A stretch of 35,515 nt of DNA, from positions 1-35,515 of the forward strand of contig CANQQX010000012.1 in assembly GCA_947626115.1 (NCBI GenBank), read 5' to 3'. This document shows, piece by piece, positions 1 through 10,500 of the stretch (its first letter is position 1; each line of letters starts with the position of its first letter). The translations under genes and the position numbers were made by a program. This DNA is from an uncultured Bacilli bacterium. GTDB lineage: Bacteria > Bacillota_I > Bacilli_A > RF39 > UBA660. The notes below the pieces were generated by a model. The model saw only the letters and a program-made list of their open reading frames with translations, was not told the origin of the DNA and ran no database searches.

Positions 1-6
1 TTTGCT

Positions 7-66
7 AACATAAAAATGTAGGTTTTCCTACAAAATTATATTAGCCAAAACCTACATTTTTATGTT
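7..66. repeat. 20-bp perfect inverted repeat (AACATAAAAATGTAGGTTTT / AAAACCTACATTTTTATGTT) with 20-nt spacer; probable terminator or element end
   Basis: Arms 7-26 and 47-66 are exact reverse complements; nested alternative hairpin TGTAGG-TTTT-CCTACA at 17-32. Confidence 0.85.
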
Positions 67-707
67 GACATTATCATTCCTGTTGCTTTATACCAACTAA
101 ATCTGTTATTTCCTAGTTCTTTAACTGGTGTTTGTTTTATAAGTTTCATTTCTCCTTCTGGCGTTATTCCTATTATTCTGTACATATAATGATCTTTATC
201 ATTTGTACATTCTTCACTTTCTTTTGTGCCAAAACATATGTAGTTATCATTTACTAACTCACTTGTCCCTTGATATCTATACATATCTCCTTGATCTGGA
301 TTCGGACTTAAACTCTTTGGTTTACTTGCTACTATATCTAACGCATTTATTGTTGTCTTTTTATCAAAATATAATGTACAATATACTGTCTTATTTGTTG
401 TTAATGTTACTTTTCCATTATTGTATTTTACTATATTACTGTCTATCTTACTTCCTTTATTATCTACACATTTTGCTTCTTTAAATTTATATCCTTCACC
501 GGGCCATTTATTATCTTTACTTATATACTCTTCATATCCTGTTTCATTTTGAACCATTACTGCAAATCTTTTAGGATTATTTATTTCATTTGTTTCTGGT
601 AATGATTTACTATTATCTTTCATTAAACTTTTAATACTTACAATTGTTATTATTAATAACATTATTAAAACTACCATAATATATTTTTTATTTTTATTTA
701 TTTTCAT
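60..707 (-). CDS. Membrane-anchored extracytoplasmic protein of unknown function, possibly C-terminally truncated
   Basis: N-terminal hydrophobic segment (YIMVVLIMLLIITIVSI) followed by a polar domain; AGGAG-type RBS (complement of 715-719) upstream of ATG at 707; ends abruptly after ...SWYKATGMIMST inside a hairpin arm. Confidence 0.7.
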   Translation of the reverse strand: MKINKNKKYIMVVLIMLLIITIVSIKSLMKDNSKSLPETNEINNPKRFAVMVQNETGYEEYISKDNKWPGEGYKFKEAKCVDNKGSKIDSNIVKYNNGKVTLTTNKTVYCTLYFDKKTTINALDIVASKPKSLSPNPDQGDMYRYQGTSELVNDNYICFGTKESEECTNDKDHYMYRIIGITPEGEMKLIKQTPVKELGNNRFSWYKATGMIMST

Positions 708-738
708 ACTGACTCTCCTATTACTATAAGATAATTAT

Positions 739-767
739 AATATACCCCCCCCGAATCTGTCCGACAA
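739..767 (-). promoter_or_regulatory. Putative minus-strand promoter with a G8/C8 tract in its spacer, driving ORF 60..707
   Basis: On the minus strand TTGTCG, 17 nt (including G8), TATATT; the -35-like box lies in the IS terminal repeat. Confidence 0.35.
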
Positions 768-858
768 TTCACATATACTATATTATTATATAATCTTATA
801 AATTTATTATAAGGCAAATTACCCCCCCCGAGTCAACCATTTTTTGTTTATATTTTTT

Positions 859-887
859 TTGATTATTATCTTATTTTATTTTATAAT
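859..887 (+). promoter_or_regulatory. Putative promoter of the transposase gene
   Basis: TTGATT (859-864), 17-nt spacer, TATAAT (882-887), about 20 nt upstream of the start codon. Confidence 0.55.
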
Positions 888-907
888 TTTATTAAGGTGA
901 TGTTCTT

Positions 908-2671
908 ATGTATAAAATAGGCTTTGATCGAAATCAACTTGCTCTTTTTCCTACTTCTTTAGATGATATGATTGACAAAGATAGTATTGTTCGTGTTATC
1001 GATGCTTTTGTTGATTCTATTAATTTTGCTAATTTTAATTTTAAATATTCTCAACCTAATTCTAAAGGTAACAGACCTTTTGATCCAAAAGATTTAACTA
1101 AACTTTATTTATTTGGTTACAACAAAAAGGTTCGTTCTTCTCGTTCTCTTATGTATTTTGCTAAAACTAATATTGAGTGTATCTGGCTTCTTAAAGGTTT
1201 AACTCCTGACCATCGTACTATCTCTGATTTTCGTAAAGATAATGCTAATAACCTTAAATCTATTTTTTATGAGTTTAACCTTTCTTTAAAAGAACTTGGC
1301 TCTCTTTCTAATATTGAGTCTCAAGATGGTGTTAAAATTATCGCTGTTAATTCTAAAGAAAAAAACTTTACTTTAAATAAAGTTGATGATCGTATTAATA
1401 GAATTAAAAAACATATTGATGATTATCTTAATATGGTTAATTTTTATGATATTATGGAAAATTATGAAAATCTTAATGATGCTGACAAAGTTAAAAAACT
1501 TATCGAAAATATTGATGAATTTGTTAATAATGATCCTTCTTTTGATAAAGAACAATATGTTGCTGAATTAAAAAATTATATCAATAAACTTGATCATTAT
1601 CAAAACATTCAAAACACTATAACAAAAAATGGTGATACTCAAATTTCTTTAACTGATAAAGAAGCTAAATTAATGAAAAACAATGGTAAATTTAATGTTT
1701 GTTATAACAACCAAGTCCTTGTTGATGAGAATCATTTTGTAACTGACTTTTCAGTTACTGATAAACCTGCTGACTTAGGTAGCATTACTGATATATCTAC
1801 TAATGCTAAAAAAATTTATGACTTTGAAACTTTAACTAATATTACTGATAAAGGTTACAACAAACGTGAAGATATGGTTAGTGCTCTTGAAAATGGTATT
1901 ATTCCAGAGGTTACTCCTAGCAAAAAGCAAGACGATTCTTATTCTCTTGAAACTATATATGAAGAAAATGAAATTACTGATGATATGATTAATAGTTTAA
2001 AAAGTGATGATATTCAAAAATGTTTACGTGCTGGTGTTGTACCTAATATTTATAAAGATAAAATTGATAATATTGAAATTAAAGAAAAAACTATTGTGGA
2101 AAACGATAATACTATTATTGATGATAATGTTAGTGAACAAGAATTAAGAGACAAAGCAATTAATGACCATTGCTTTACAAGACATATAAAATCTAATATA
2201 GTCTTTTGTCCAATGGGTGAAACTTTAAGAAAAAAATCTGTTAACAAATCTGCTACTAGATATTGTAATAAACTTGCTTGTAAAAATTGTAAAAATCCTT
2301 GTTGTAATTCAAAATATAAAACTGTTGATTTTAAAAAAGGTCAAAGTATTGTTATTCCTAAAAATAACAATACTCTTAAAATGACTAGAAAAAAATCTAA
2401 AAAAAAGAAAATTAAAGTTGTTTGTTTTGAATTTAAAATTGACAAAGATTTAATTAAAAAACGAATGTCTTTATCTGAACTTCCCCACGCAATGTTAAAA
2501 AGATGCCGAGATGCTAGTTATGTTTTACTCAAAGGCAAGAAAAAGGTAACTGGAGAATGTGCAATTTACTATTGTGCTGAGAATATTTTGCATGCCAAAA
2601 ATTTAATTGGTGTTGATAAATTAATTGAATATTTCAATAATAAAAAGGATAATATACTAAAAATAGCATAA
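908..2671 (+). CDS. IS1182-family-like DDE transposase
   Basis: N-terminal DUF772-like segment (FDPKDLTKLYLFGYNKKVRSSRSL...DHRTISDFRKDN), SQDGVKI, DKEAKLMKNNGKFNVCYNNQVLVDENHFVTDFSVTDKPADLGS, ITDKGYNK, Cys-rich CNKLACKNCKNPCC; RBS AAGGTG upstream of ATG. Confidence 0.9.
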   Translation: MYKIGFDRNQLALFPTSLDDMIDKDSIVRVIDAFVDSINFANFNFKYSQPNSKGNRPFDPKDLTKLYLFGYNKKVRSSRSLMYFAKTNIECIWLLKGLTPDHRTISDFRKDNANNLKSIFYEFNLSLKELGSLSNIESQDGVKIIAVNSKEKNFTLNKVDDRINRIKKHIDDYLNMVNFYDIMENYENLNDADKVKKLIENIDEFVNNDPSFDKEQYVAELKNYINKLDHYQNIQNTITKNGDTQISLTDKEAKLMKNNGKFNVCYNNQVLVDENHFVTDFSVTDKPADLGSITDISTNAKKIYDFETLTNITDKGYNKREDMVSALENGIIPEVTPSKKQDDSYSLETIYEENEITDDMINSLKSDDIQKCLRAGVVPNIYKDKIDNIEIKEKTIVENDNTIIDDNVSEQELRDKAINDHCFTRHIKSNIVFCPMGETLRKKSVNKSATRYCNKLACKNCKNPCCNSKYKTVDFKKGQSIVIPKNNNTLKMTRKKSKKKKIKVVCFEFKIDKDLIKKRMSLSELPHAMLKRCRDASYVLLKGKKKVTGECAIYYCAENILHAKNLIGVDKLIEYFNNKKDNILKIA

Positions 2672-2823
2672 TATATTCATCTATATTTTGCTATTTCTAA
2701 TATTTTTTTTATTTTTTAAATTTTTATCTTATTTTTTTACTTTAATAATTAAAATTTATTTAATTTTTTTATTTGTCGGACGGTCTCCCCCCGAGAGTCA
2801 ATAGAATCAATTTTTTTAATAAC

Positions 2824-2860
2824 AAAAAAAATCAAACATGTTTGTAATCTTGTCTGATTT
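2824..2860 (-). terminator. Intrinsic terminator of the tilS-ftsH-secG operon
   Basis: Minus strand AAATCAGACA ... TGTTTGATTT stem (10 bp, one G-U) followed by a U tract. Confidence 0.65.
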
Positions 2861-2889
2861 TATAATTAATCTTAATACTATATAATTTA

Positions 2890-3108
2890 TTACATTAAGA
2901 ATAGAATAAATGATATTACAAAGAATAATACACCAAGAATGAAAGTTAAACGGCTTATAAATAACTCAGCTCCTCTTTCTTTCATATTTTGGAATAATTC
3001 TTGATTACCACCAGTGATAATACCTGCTGAATCAGTTGCTTTATTACCTTGTAATAAAACAATAGCAATAAGTAGTACTGAAACTACTAATAAAATTGTT
3101 TCTAACAT
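2890..3108 (-). CDS. secG: Preprotein translocase subunit SecG
   Basis: 72 aa, two hydrophobic helices around LLQGNKATDSAGIITGG. Confidence 0.88.
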   Translation of the reverse strand: MLETILLVVSVLLIAIVLLQGNKATDSAGIITGGNQELFQNMKERGAELFISRLTFILGVLFFVISFILFLM

Positions 3109-3110
3109 TA

Positions 3111-5096
3111 TTATTCATTCCTTTCCTTAATAGCATTTTCTAATTCTTCTTTAGTCATTTTAGTATAGCCTTTAATTTTTAATTCTTTAGCTTGTTCTTT
3201 TAAATCTTCTAAAGAAGGTTCTTCTACTTTAGAATTTTCTTCATTTACTTCAAAATCTATACTACCATTTTTAACAATGTATTCAATTTGTTCTTTGGTA
3301 ATTGTTTCATATTTCATTAAAGCATCACTAAGTAGACTAATTAAAGCTTTATTATTAGAAATTATTTCTTTAGCTTTTTTATAACATTCTTCAATTATTT
3401 TTCTTGTTTCTCTATCTATTTCTAGAGCAACTTGATCACTAAAGTTTTTCGTTTTACCATAATCTCTTCCTAAGAAGACACTACCTTGTTGTTCTTCATA
3501 TTGCATTGGTCCTAAATCACTCATACCATATTCAGTAACCATACTACGAGCAATATTAGTTGCTTTCTTAAAGTCATCTGATGCTCCAGTAGAAATTTCA
3601 TTTAAGAATATTTCTTCGGAAACTCTACCACCAAGTAAACCAGTTATTTGAGCAAGTAATTCCTTTTTCGTTGCTACAACCGTTTTTTCTTCTTTTGGAA
3701 GCATCATTGTATAACCACCAGCCATACCACGAGGAATAATAGTTATCTTATGAACTTCTTGCGCATCTTCTAATTTTAAACCAATAACAGCATGACCAGC
3801 TTCATGTAACGATACTAATTTCTTTTCTTTTTCGGTTATCTTACGAGATGTTTTTGCAGGTCCCATTAATACCCGGTCAGTTGCTTCATCTATTTCGGCC
3901 ATACCTATTGCTGGTTTATTACGACGAACTGCAAGTAGGGCTGCTTCATTAAGTAAGTTTTCAAGGTCAGCACCACTAAAGCCTGGTGTTCTTAAACTTA
4001 AGTTTTCTAAATTTACAGTACTATCTAGTATTTTATTTTTAGCATGTACTTTAAGGATTGCTTCTCTTGATTTAGAGTCTGGCAAGTTAATTGTAACTTG
4101 ACGGTCAAATCTACCTGGACGAAGTAAGGCTGGATCTAAGACATCTGGACGGTTAGTCGCAGCAATTATAATGATACCTTCATTTTCACCAAATCCATCC
4201 ATCTCGGTAAGTAATTGATTTAATGTTTGTTCTCTTTCATCATGGCCACCACCAAGACCAGTTCCACGTTGTCTACCTACCGCATCAATTTCATCGATAA
4301 AGATTAGACAAGGAGCACTTCTTTTGGCTTCCTTAAACATATCACGAACACGAGATGCACCAACACCTACAAACAATTCAACAAAATCAGAGCCACTAAT
4401 ATAGAAGAATGGTACATTGGCTTCACCTGCAACTGCTTTAGCAAGTAGAGTTTTACCTGTTCCTGGAGGACCTACTAATAAAACACCTTTAGGAATTCTT
4501 GCTCCAAGTTTTTGAAATTTCTTTGGATTTTTTAAGAAATCAATTAATTCTTCTACTTCTTGTTTTTCTTCAGTTAAACCTGCAACATCTTTGAAACTCT
4601 TTTTATCTTGATCATTAGAAAGTCTTGCTCTACTACGACCAAAATCAACGGAATTTTTATTAGTCATCGCAAGTTTCTTCATTAAAACATAACCAAAGAC
4701 AATAACAAGTACAAATGGTAGAACATTTACAATAATATATAGAAATGCACTACTACCAGGATCACTATTTGTATCATATTCTGCTATATCATTTTCCGTA
4801 ACATACTCAGTAATTAAAGGTACTTCTGATTCAACTAATTTAGTTTTAAAGCTTTCATTTTCTCCATAATCCTTTAATTTACCTTCAACATAATAAACAG
4901 ATTCATTACTATTCGGAGTAATCATTATCTCTGTTACATTATTATCTTTTAAACTTTTTAAAAGTTCACCAGTTGATAATTCATTTACTTTATTACCTTG
5001 CATATCTAATATAAATAAGACTACTATTACTACTCCAATTAATATTAAATAAGGTAAAGTATTTTTTAATCTATTACTATTATTTTGATTATTCAT
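3111..5096 (-). CDS. ftsH: ATP-dependent zinc metalloprotease FtsH
   Basis: Walker [25 protein letters not shown] region, HEAGH zinc motif; two N-terminal TM segments; extra C-terminal SAP/Rho_N-like tail. Confidence 0.97.
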   Translation of the reverse strand: MNNQNNSNRLKNTLPYLILIGVVIVVLFILDMQGNKVNELSTGELLKSLKDNNVTEIMITPNSNESVYYVEGKLKDYGENESFKTKLVESEVPLITEYVTENDIAEYDTNSDPGSSAFLYIIVNVLPFVLVIVFGYVLMKKLAMTNKNSVDFGRSRARLSNDQDKKSFKDVAGLTEEKQEVEELIDFLKNPKKFQKLGARIPKGVLLVGPPGTGKTLLAKAVAGEANVPFFYISGSDFVELFVGVGASRVRDMFKEAKRSAPCLIFIDEIDAVGRQRGTGLGGGHDEREQTLNQLLTEMDGFGENEGIIIIAATNRPDVLDPALLRPGRFDRQVTINLPDSKSREAILKVHAKNKILDSTVNLENLSLRTPGFSGADLENLLNEAALLAVRRNKPAIGMAEIDEATDRVLMGPAKTSRKITEKEKKLVSLHEAGHAVIGLKLEDAQEVHKITIIPRGMAGGYTMMLPKEEKTVVATKKELLAQITGLLGGRVSEEIFLNEISTGASDDFKKATNIARSMVTEYGMSDLGPMQYEEQQGSVFLGRDYGKTKNFSDQVALEIDRETRKIIEECYKKAKEIISNNKALISLLSDALMKYETITKEQIEYIVKNGSIDFEVNEENSKVEEPSLEDLKEQAKELKIKGYTKMTKEELENAIKERNE

Positions 5097-6475
5097 TATT
5101 CTTCCTCCATGTACTTAAGTATTATATCATATTTTTCAGAAATTTCCTTATCAAATATTGATTTTTTTATTCCCGGTAACCAAATAACATTATTTTCGCT
5201 ATCCGTTACAATAGGATAACTCTTTCTTTTGACTTTGTCTAGTTTAATATCAATAAAAATATCTTTTATTTTTTTACTACCTTGTAAATTTTTAATTTGC
5301 ATCTTATCACCAGGTAAAATATTTCTCACAATAAATGGTAATTTAACTTCCTTACTATTAATTCTTGTTGTATAGTTACTTGTATCTTTTGATGATTTTA
5401 TTTCTTTAATAATATATTTATTCAAAATATTAATTTCTTTATCAAAAATATATTTATAGTTATCAACATCATTATTCTTTTCAATAATTAAATAATTATA
5501 ACTTCTTCTGGCAATAAAATTATCCGCTAAATTAATTTGATTATTTTTATCACTTTTAAGTAACTCTAAAATATTATTAAATTCTTTATCATTAATATTA
5601 AATATTTCATATTTTTGAATATCTTCAATAACATATTCAATAATTTTTCTTTGCAGAAATTCATCTTCTTTTAATAAATTTTTAATATTAATTTTATTAT
5701 CTTTATATATATTATCTATTATCTTTTTTATTTCTCTATTTACATAATTATGATAACTTTCTAACTCTTCACTATATTTTAAAAATTTTTGATGAACTAA
5801 TTTTTCTTCTTTTTCTAAAAATGGTAACATATGTTTTCGATATCTATTTCTTGTATGTTTGTCATCTTCATTAGATTTATCTATTACATAAGGAATATTA
5901 TATTTATTTATATATTCTAATATTTCCTTTTTATTTACATATAAAAGTGGTCTTACAATATCATAATCATCATTATGACTAATTTTAGGAATACCTATAT
6001 ACCCCTTTAAATTACTACCTCTTACTATCCGCATTAAAATAGTTTCTTCTAAATCATTACCATGATGAGCAGTCATTAAATATTTAGCGTGGTATTTTTT
6101 AGCAACATCATCTAAGATTTTATAACGCTTTTCTCTTCCTTCACTTTCGGTAAATTTATTATTTTTATAATTTTTTATTTCATCATAGACAAATATTATA
6201 TTATTATCTTCACAATACGTTTTAACCATTTCGGCTTCATCTTTATTTTCGTATCTTGTATTATGATTGATATGGGCACAAATTAGTTTTAAATTTTTTA
6301 TCTTTTGCATTGATAAAAGAATGTGTAATAAACACATTGAATCAGGGCCACCAGATGTAGCAATTACAATTGTATCATTATCAGTAAGTAAATTATTTAA
6401 ATAATTTTGCACTTCTTTCATAATATCACAATGCATATTGTATCTAAAAGTAATTAATTTAGCAAGGAATATCAC
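5096..6475 (-). CDS. tilS: tRNA(Ile)-lysidine synthase TilS (start may be the internal ATG at 6421)
   Basis: PP-loop SGGPDSMCLL, HHGNDLEETILMR; stop overlaps the ftsH start (TAATG). Confidence 0.93.
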   Translation of the reverse strand: MIFLAKLITFRYNMHCDIMKEVQNYLNNLLTDNDTIVIATSGGPDSMCLLHILLSMQKIKNLKLICAHINHNTRYENKDEAEMVKTYCEDNNIIFVYDEIKNYKNNKFTESEGREKRYKILDDVAKKYHAKYLMTAHHGNDLEETILMRIVRGSNLKGYIGIPKISHNDDYDIVRPLLYVNKKEILEYINKYNIPYVIDKSNEDDKHTRNRYRKHMLPFLEKEEKLVHQKFLKYSEELESYHNYVNREIKKIIDNIYKDNKINIKNLLKEDEFLQRKIIEYVIEDIQKYEIFNINDKEFNNILELLKSDKNNQINLADNFIARRSYNYLIIEKNNDVDNYKYIFDKEINILNKYIIKEIKSSKDTSNYTTRINSKEVKLPFIVRNILPGDKMQIKNLQGSKKIKDIFIDIKLDKVKRKSYPIVTDSENNVIWLPGIKKSIFDKEISEKYDIILKYMEEE

Positions 6476-6510
6476 GGAATTATCACAAAAAATGAACTAC
6501 ATTAAGTAAT

Positions 6511-7561
6511 TCATTTAATATTTTTTAAATTAAAATCTAACATTTCCTTAATATTACCATCAAGAATTGCATCAGGATCATTATTTTCATAATTACTTCT
6601 TGTATCTTTAACAAGTTTATATGGTTCTAAAATATAACTTCTGATTTGACTACCAAAATCAATATTCATTTGACTTCCCTTTAAAGCATTCTTTTTCGCA
6701 TCTTCTTCTTGTAAATATTTTTCATATAATTTATTTTTTAAAATTTTTAAAGCAATTTCTTTATTTTTAAGTTGACTTCGTTCATTTTGACAAGTAACTA
6801 CAATTTTTGAAGACAAATGAGTAATTCGAACGGCTGAATTAGCAGTATTAACTGATTGACCACCGGCTCCAGATGAATGATAGACATCAATTTTTAAATC
6901 TGATTCTTTTATTTCAATATTTGGGGTATCAGTAAATTCAGGTGTTACCGTTACAGAAGCAAAAGAGGTATGTCTTCTTTTGCCAGCATCAAATGGTGAA
7001 ATCCGTACTAAACGATGAACACCACTTTCCCGTTTTAAATAACCATAAGCATCTTCACCACTTATTTTAATTAAAACTGATTTAAGACCTGCTTCTTCAC
7101 CCGGTGTTTCATAAATAACTTCATAAGAATAATTATTTTTTTCGCAAAATCTTTCATACATTCGTAAAAGCATTGATGCCCAATCACAAGATTCCGTACC
7201 ACCAGCACCAGGATGAATTTCTAAATAACAATTTAGGCTATCATACTCACCATTTAAATGAATTTTCTTTTCTAATTTTGTTATTTCTTCTTCTAATTTT
7301 GCTAATTCTTTATTATATTCTTCTTCAGATAGTTCATCACTTAATAATTCTAAAGCATTCATACTATCTAATAAACTATTATAATTATCAATAACTTTTT
7401 TTAATTTTTGATATTCTTTATTAATAGAATTAGCATAAGAAAAATCTTGCCAAAAATCTTCTTTATTGGTTAATTTTTCTAATTCTTTTATACGTTCACT
7501 TTTTTTTGTGATGTCAAAGTGACCTCCCAAGATTAATTAATATTTCTTTTAAGTTTTCCAT
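6511..7561 (-). CDS. prfB: Peptide chain release factor 2, with programmed +1 frameshift
   Basis: GGQ motif (SSGAGGQSVNTANSAVRITH); upstream MENLKEILINLGRSL-(CTT TGA C)-DITKKSERIKEL, with in-frame UGA at 7514-7516 and internal SD GGGAGG (complement of 7523-7528). Confidence 0.97.
7514..7528 (-). promoter_or_regulatory. prfB programmed +1 frameshift site (GGGAGG TCA CTT TGA C)
   Basis: Minus strand CTTGGGAGGTCACTTTGACATC; SD-like element 3 nt upstream of CUU UGA C. Confidence 0.95.
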
Positions 7562-7574
7562 AATTATTTCCCTT

Positions 7575-10500
7575 CTATAATATAGGAATTGAATCTTCTA
7601 AATTATCTTCAATTTCTTTAAATAAATTATCTTTTGAAATAATATCAGTAATTTCTAATGAATTTAAATACATTCTTAAAGCCTTACACATTTTTTCATA
7701 TCCTTCTTTTGTCATATTTTTTTTAACAAAATTATCATGTAAATACATATTATCTTCTTTAACACTATAATGATTTTCGCCAAAATCCCATATTTGATAT
7801 TTATCACAAAATTCAGAAAAATCTTGACAAGTTTCAGCAACTTTTAAAAATTCTTTAGCGGCAGTTTCTAAAGAACCACCATTTTGTAGTATCCAATTTT
7901 CTACCCCTACTCCGCCAAGACCACCTTCAACTTCTTTTTTATAAACATGATACTCTTTTAAAAGAGCTTTAGCAGCAATAATGTTCTTTAATACCAAATT
8001 ATATTTATCAACACTTAATTTTTTAATATTAGCTAGTCTTTCTTTAATAGCTTCATCAGTTGAATAAGAAATTTTATCTGTTCTAGTGGCAAAACTAATA
8101 TCAATTTGAACTGGGCTATCAAGTCCCGGTATAATTACATTTTCAAATCTAAAATTTCCTTTTATAATATCTGGTTTACTAACATTTTGATGTGGTAAAG
8201 CTTCTTTTAAAGCTTCTTGAATTTTACTAAAAAGTTCTGGATTTTCCATAATACTTTGATCAAATTTCATCATAAAATCAAAATCACCATCACCATAAAC
8301 ATTTGTACCTCTTCCAGTAGATCCTGTATCAATTAATTCTACTATACCTTCTGATAAATCTTTTTTATGAGTAGTTACAATTGTTAAGCCAAATTTTGCC
8401 AATGATTTTGCTAATATTAAAGAAATGGCTTTTCGTTTAACTTCTACATCTTTTATATTAAGAATATTCATCTTTGCTATTTTTTCGGCACTATCTTTAT
8501 CAAGTATTTCGGCTTCTTTTTCTAGTTCATAAGAGAAAACATAATCACCAGTTTGATAATGCTTTAATCCAGCCATTTTGCTTCTTAATCTATCATAATC
8601 TTCAGGCGTAAATATTAATTTTTCAGTATGTAAATCAACTACTGGAATATAAAAACCATTTTTAGCTATTTCTAAACCAAGTCGTTTATCATTCTCACGA
8701 GAGACAATAAAATCAATATCACTTGATGCAAAACCAGTTCTAATACCATAATGATTAAGTCCATTTGGCCCGGTATAAAATGCTTCTAGTTTTGTAAATT
8801 CCCCCGGTTTAGCAATAGGTCTTTTTTCACTTAAATTTCCCTTAGTTATTGTAAATCTACTATCTCTATTTTTTAAAACAAACCAAAATTTTCCATAATA
8901 AGAAGCCGCTAATGAACTTAAAGTTCCTTCAATATCAGCACTAGGATCTTGTATAATAGAGCAATCAGTATCTAAAGGAGTTAAATCACTATCAGCATCT
9001 GCTCCCAAAAATTCTTTTGATAAAGAACCATTTTGAAAAATATTATTTAAAAATGTAATTGCTTCTCTACTTTTTCTAGTATCATCAGCTATCCCTTTAA
9101 TAAAGTCTCCTTCTTCTAATTTAAATTTTCTTTGTGATGCTTCTCTATTTCTTTGATCTGTTTCTTTAATAATGTCTGTTAAATATTTTTTTAATTGGTC
9201 AAAAGATTTTATTCCTGCTTTGGCTGCAAACATACGCACAATTCGATCTGGTAAATCATATCTTTTAGTTGGTTTAAATAAAGTATTTAAAGTTTCTAAA
9301 TCTGTTTTTAAATCATAAGTTAATTTATAAGGTTTATCTTTACTTAATTGAGATGAATTATATAAAGCATTTAAATGAGCAACAAAAGTTTCTAAAATAT
9401 CTCGTTGTTCTTCTGTTAAATTATCATATGAAAGTGTATTTGATTGTAATTGCATAAATAAATCATTACCAATTTCAATATTTTCAATATATTCTTGTAA
9501 AGAACGGTTATTGGAACCTAAAGCAGCTTTTAATAAATCTGTAAATATAATAATACTACGATGTTCTGCAGTTTCAGCATTTAAAGTTGGCGAATATACT
9601 GGATGATCAAAAGTTGATAAATCACAATTAGGATGTAATAATTCAAATATATTAAATATTTTAGCAATCATTGGTAAATTATTTTTAGTAAATATATCTT
9701 CAATTTTAAGATATGTTTCTTCCGGATTTTCAGTAGCAAGTATAAATGTTAATATTTCTTCACTAAAATTTTGCATTTCTAATGAATTAGATTTCTTTAT
9801 CTTAATGATTATCTTTACATATTTTTCTAATTTATCTAAATCATTTAATATTTCGGGATTTCTAGAAATATAATCTTTAAAAATTTCTTTGGAACTGCGA
9901 TCATTAAGACTACTATATATTTTAGCAATTTCAATATTTATTTTATTTCTATTTTCTATATTTAAATTTTGATTATAGTTTCTTAACCAAGCCATTTTTA
10001 ATCCTACAGATAAATCTGTATTCTTAAAATAAGTTATTAATTTTGGATCATTAATGAAATCTTGGGGTGTTAATAAGTGATTATAAAATTTTTCTTTAAT
10101 ATCTTCGGGAGTATCATCAGGTAAAAATAATTCAGGATTTTTTTCTTTAAATGAACCTTTTAAATTCTCGTAATTAATACTATCCAAAAAAGAATTAACA
10201 AATTCTTCATAAGACAGAATTTCTTTTAAACTATTACTTTGTATAGAATAAAAATCTATACTATTTAAAGAAAATACCTGTGTTTCTTCTTCAAATTTTA
10301 TAATGTTTGCTATACCTAATTTCAAATATTTATCCCTACTGTATTTAGCAATTAAACAATCAGGATCTTTTAAATCTTCAATAGTAGGATAACTTACATA
10401 GTGAAAATTAAACTTATCACTCCATTTTTGACACTCTTCATCACTTAAAGAATATAATAAAGTTTTAACTGTATTTTTAAATGACCTTTTAAGATCACCA

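Larger units (their letters stand above)
759..2781 (+). mobile_element. Insertion sequence, IS1182-like
   Basis: Transposase ORF bracketed by short inverted repeats GTCCGACAA (759-767) and TTGTCGGAC (2773-2781); exact ends not certain. Confidence 0.6.

Noticed and set aside
203-484. Plus-strand ORF 203..484
   Set aside because: Antisense to the minus-strand ORF 60..707, low-complexity L/Y/S-rich translation, no RBS; shadow ORF.
1373-1571. ORFs 1373..1555 (-) and 1383..1571 (+)
   Set aside because: Fully inside the transposase gene in other frames; I/N/K-rich compositional artefacts.
2050-2247. Minus-strand ORF 2050..2247
   Set aside because: Antisense within the transposase gene; no independent signal.
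2833-2844. Perfect palindrome CAAACATGTTTG
   Set aside because: Explained as part of the 3' arm and loop of the secG operon terminator; no separate site needed.
7173-7394. Plus-strand ORF 7173..7394
   Set aside because: Antisense to prfB.
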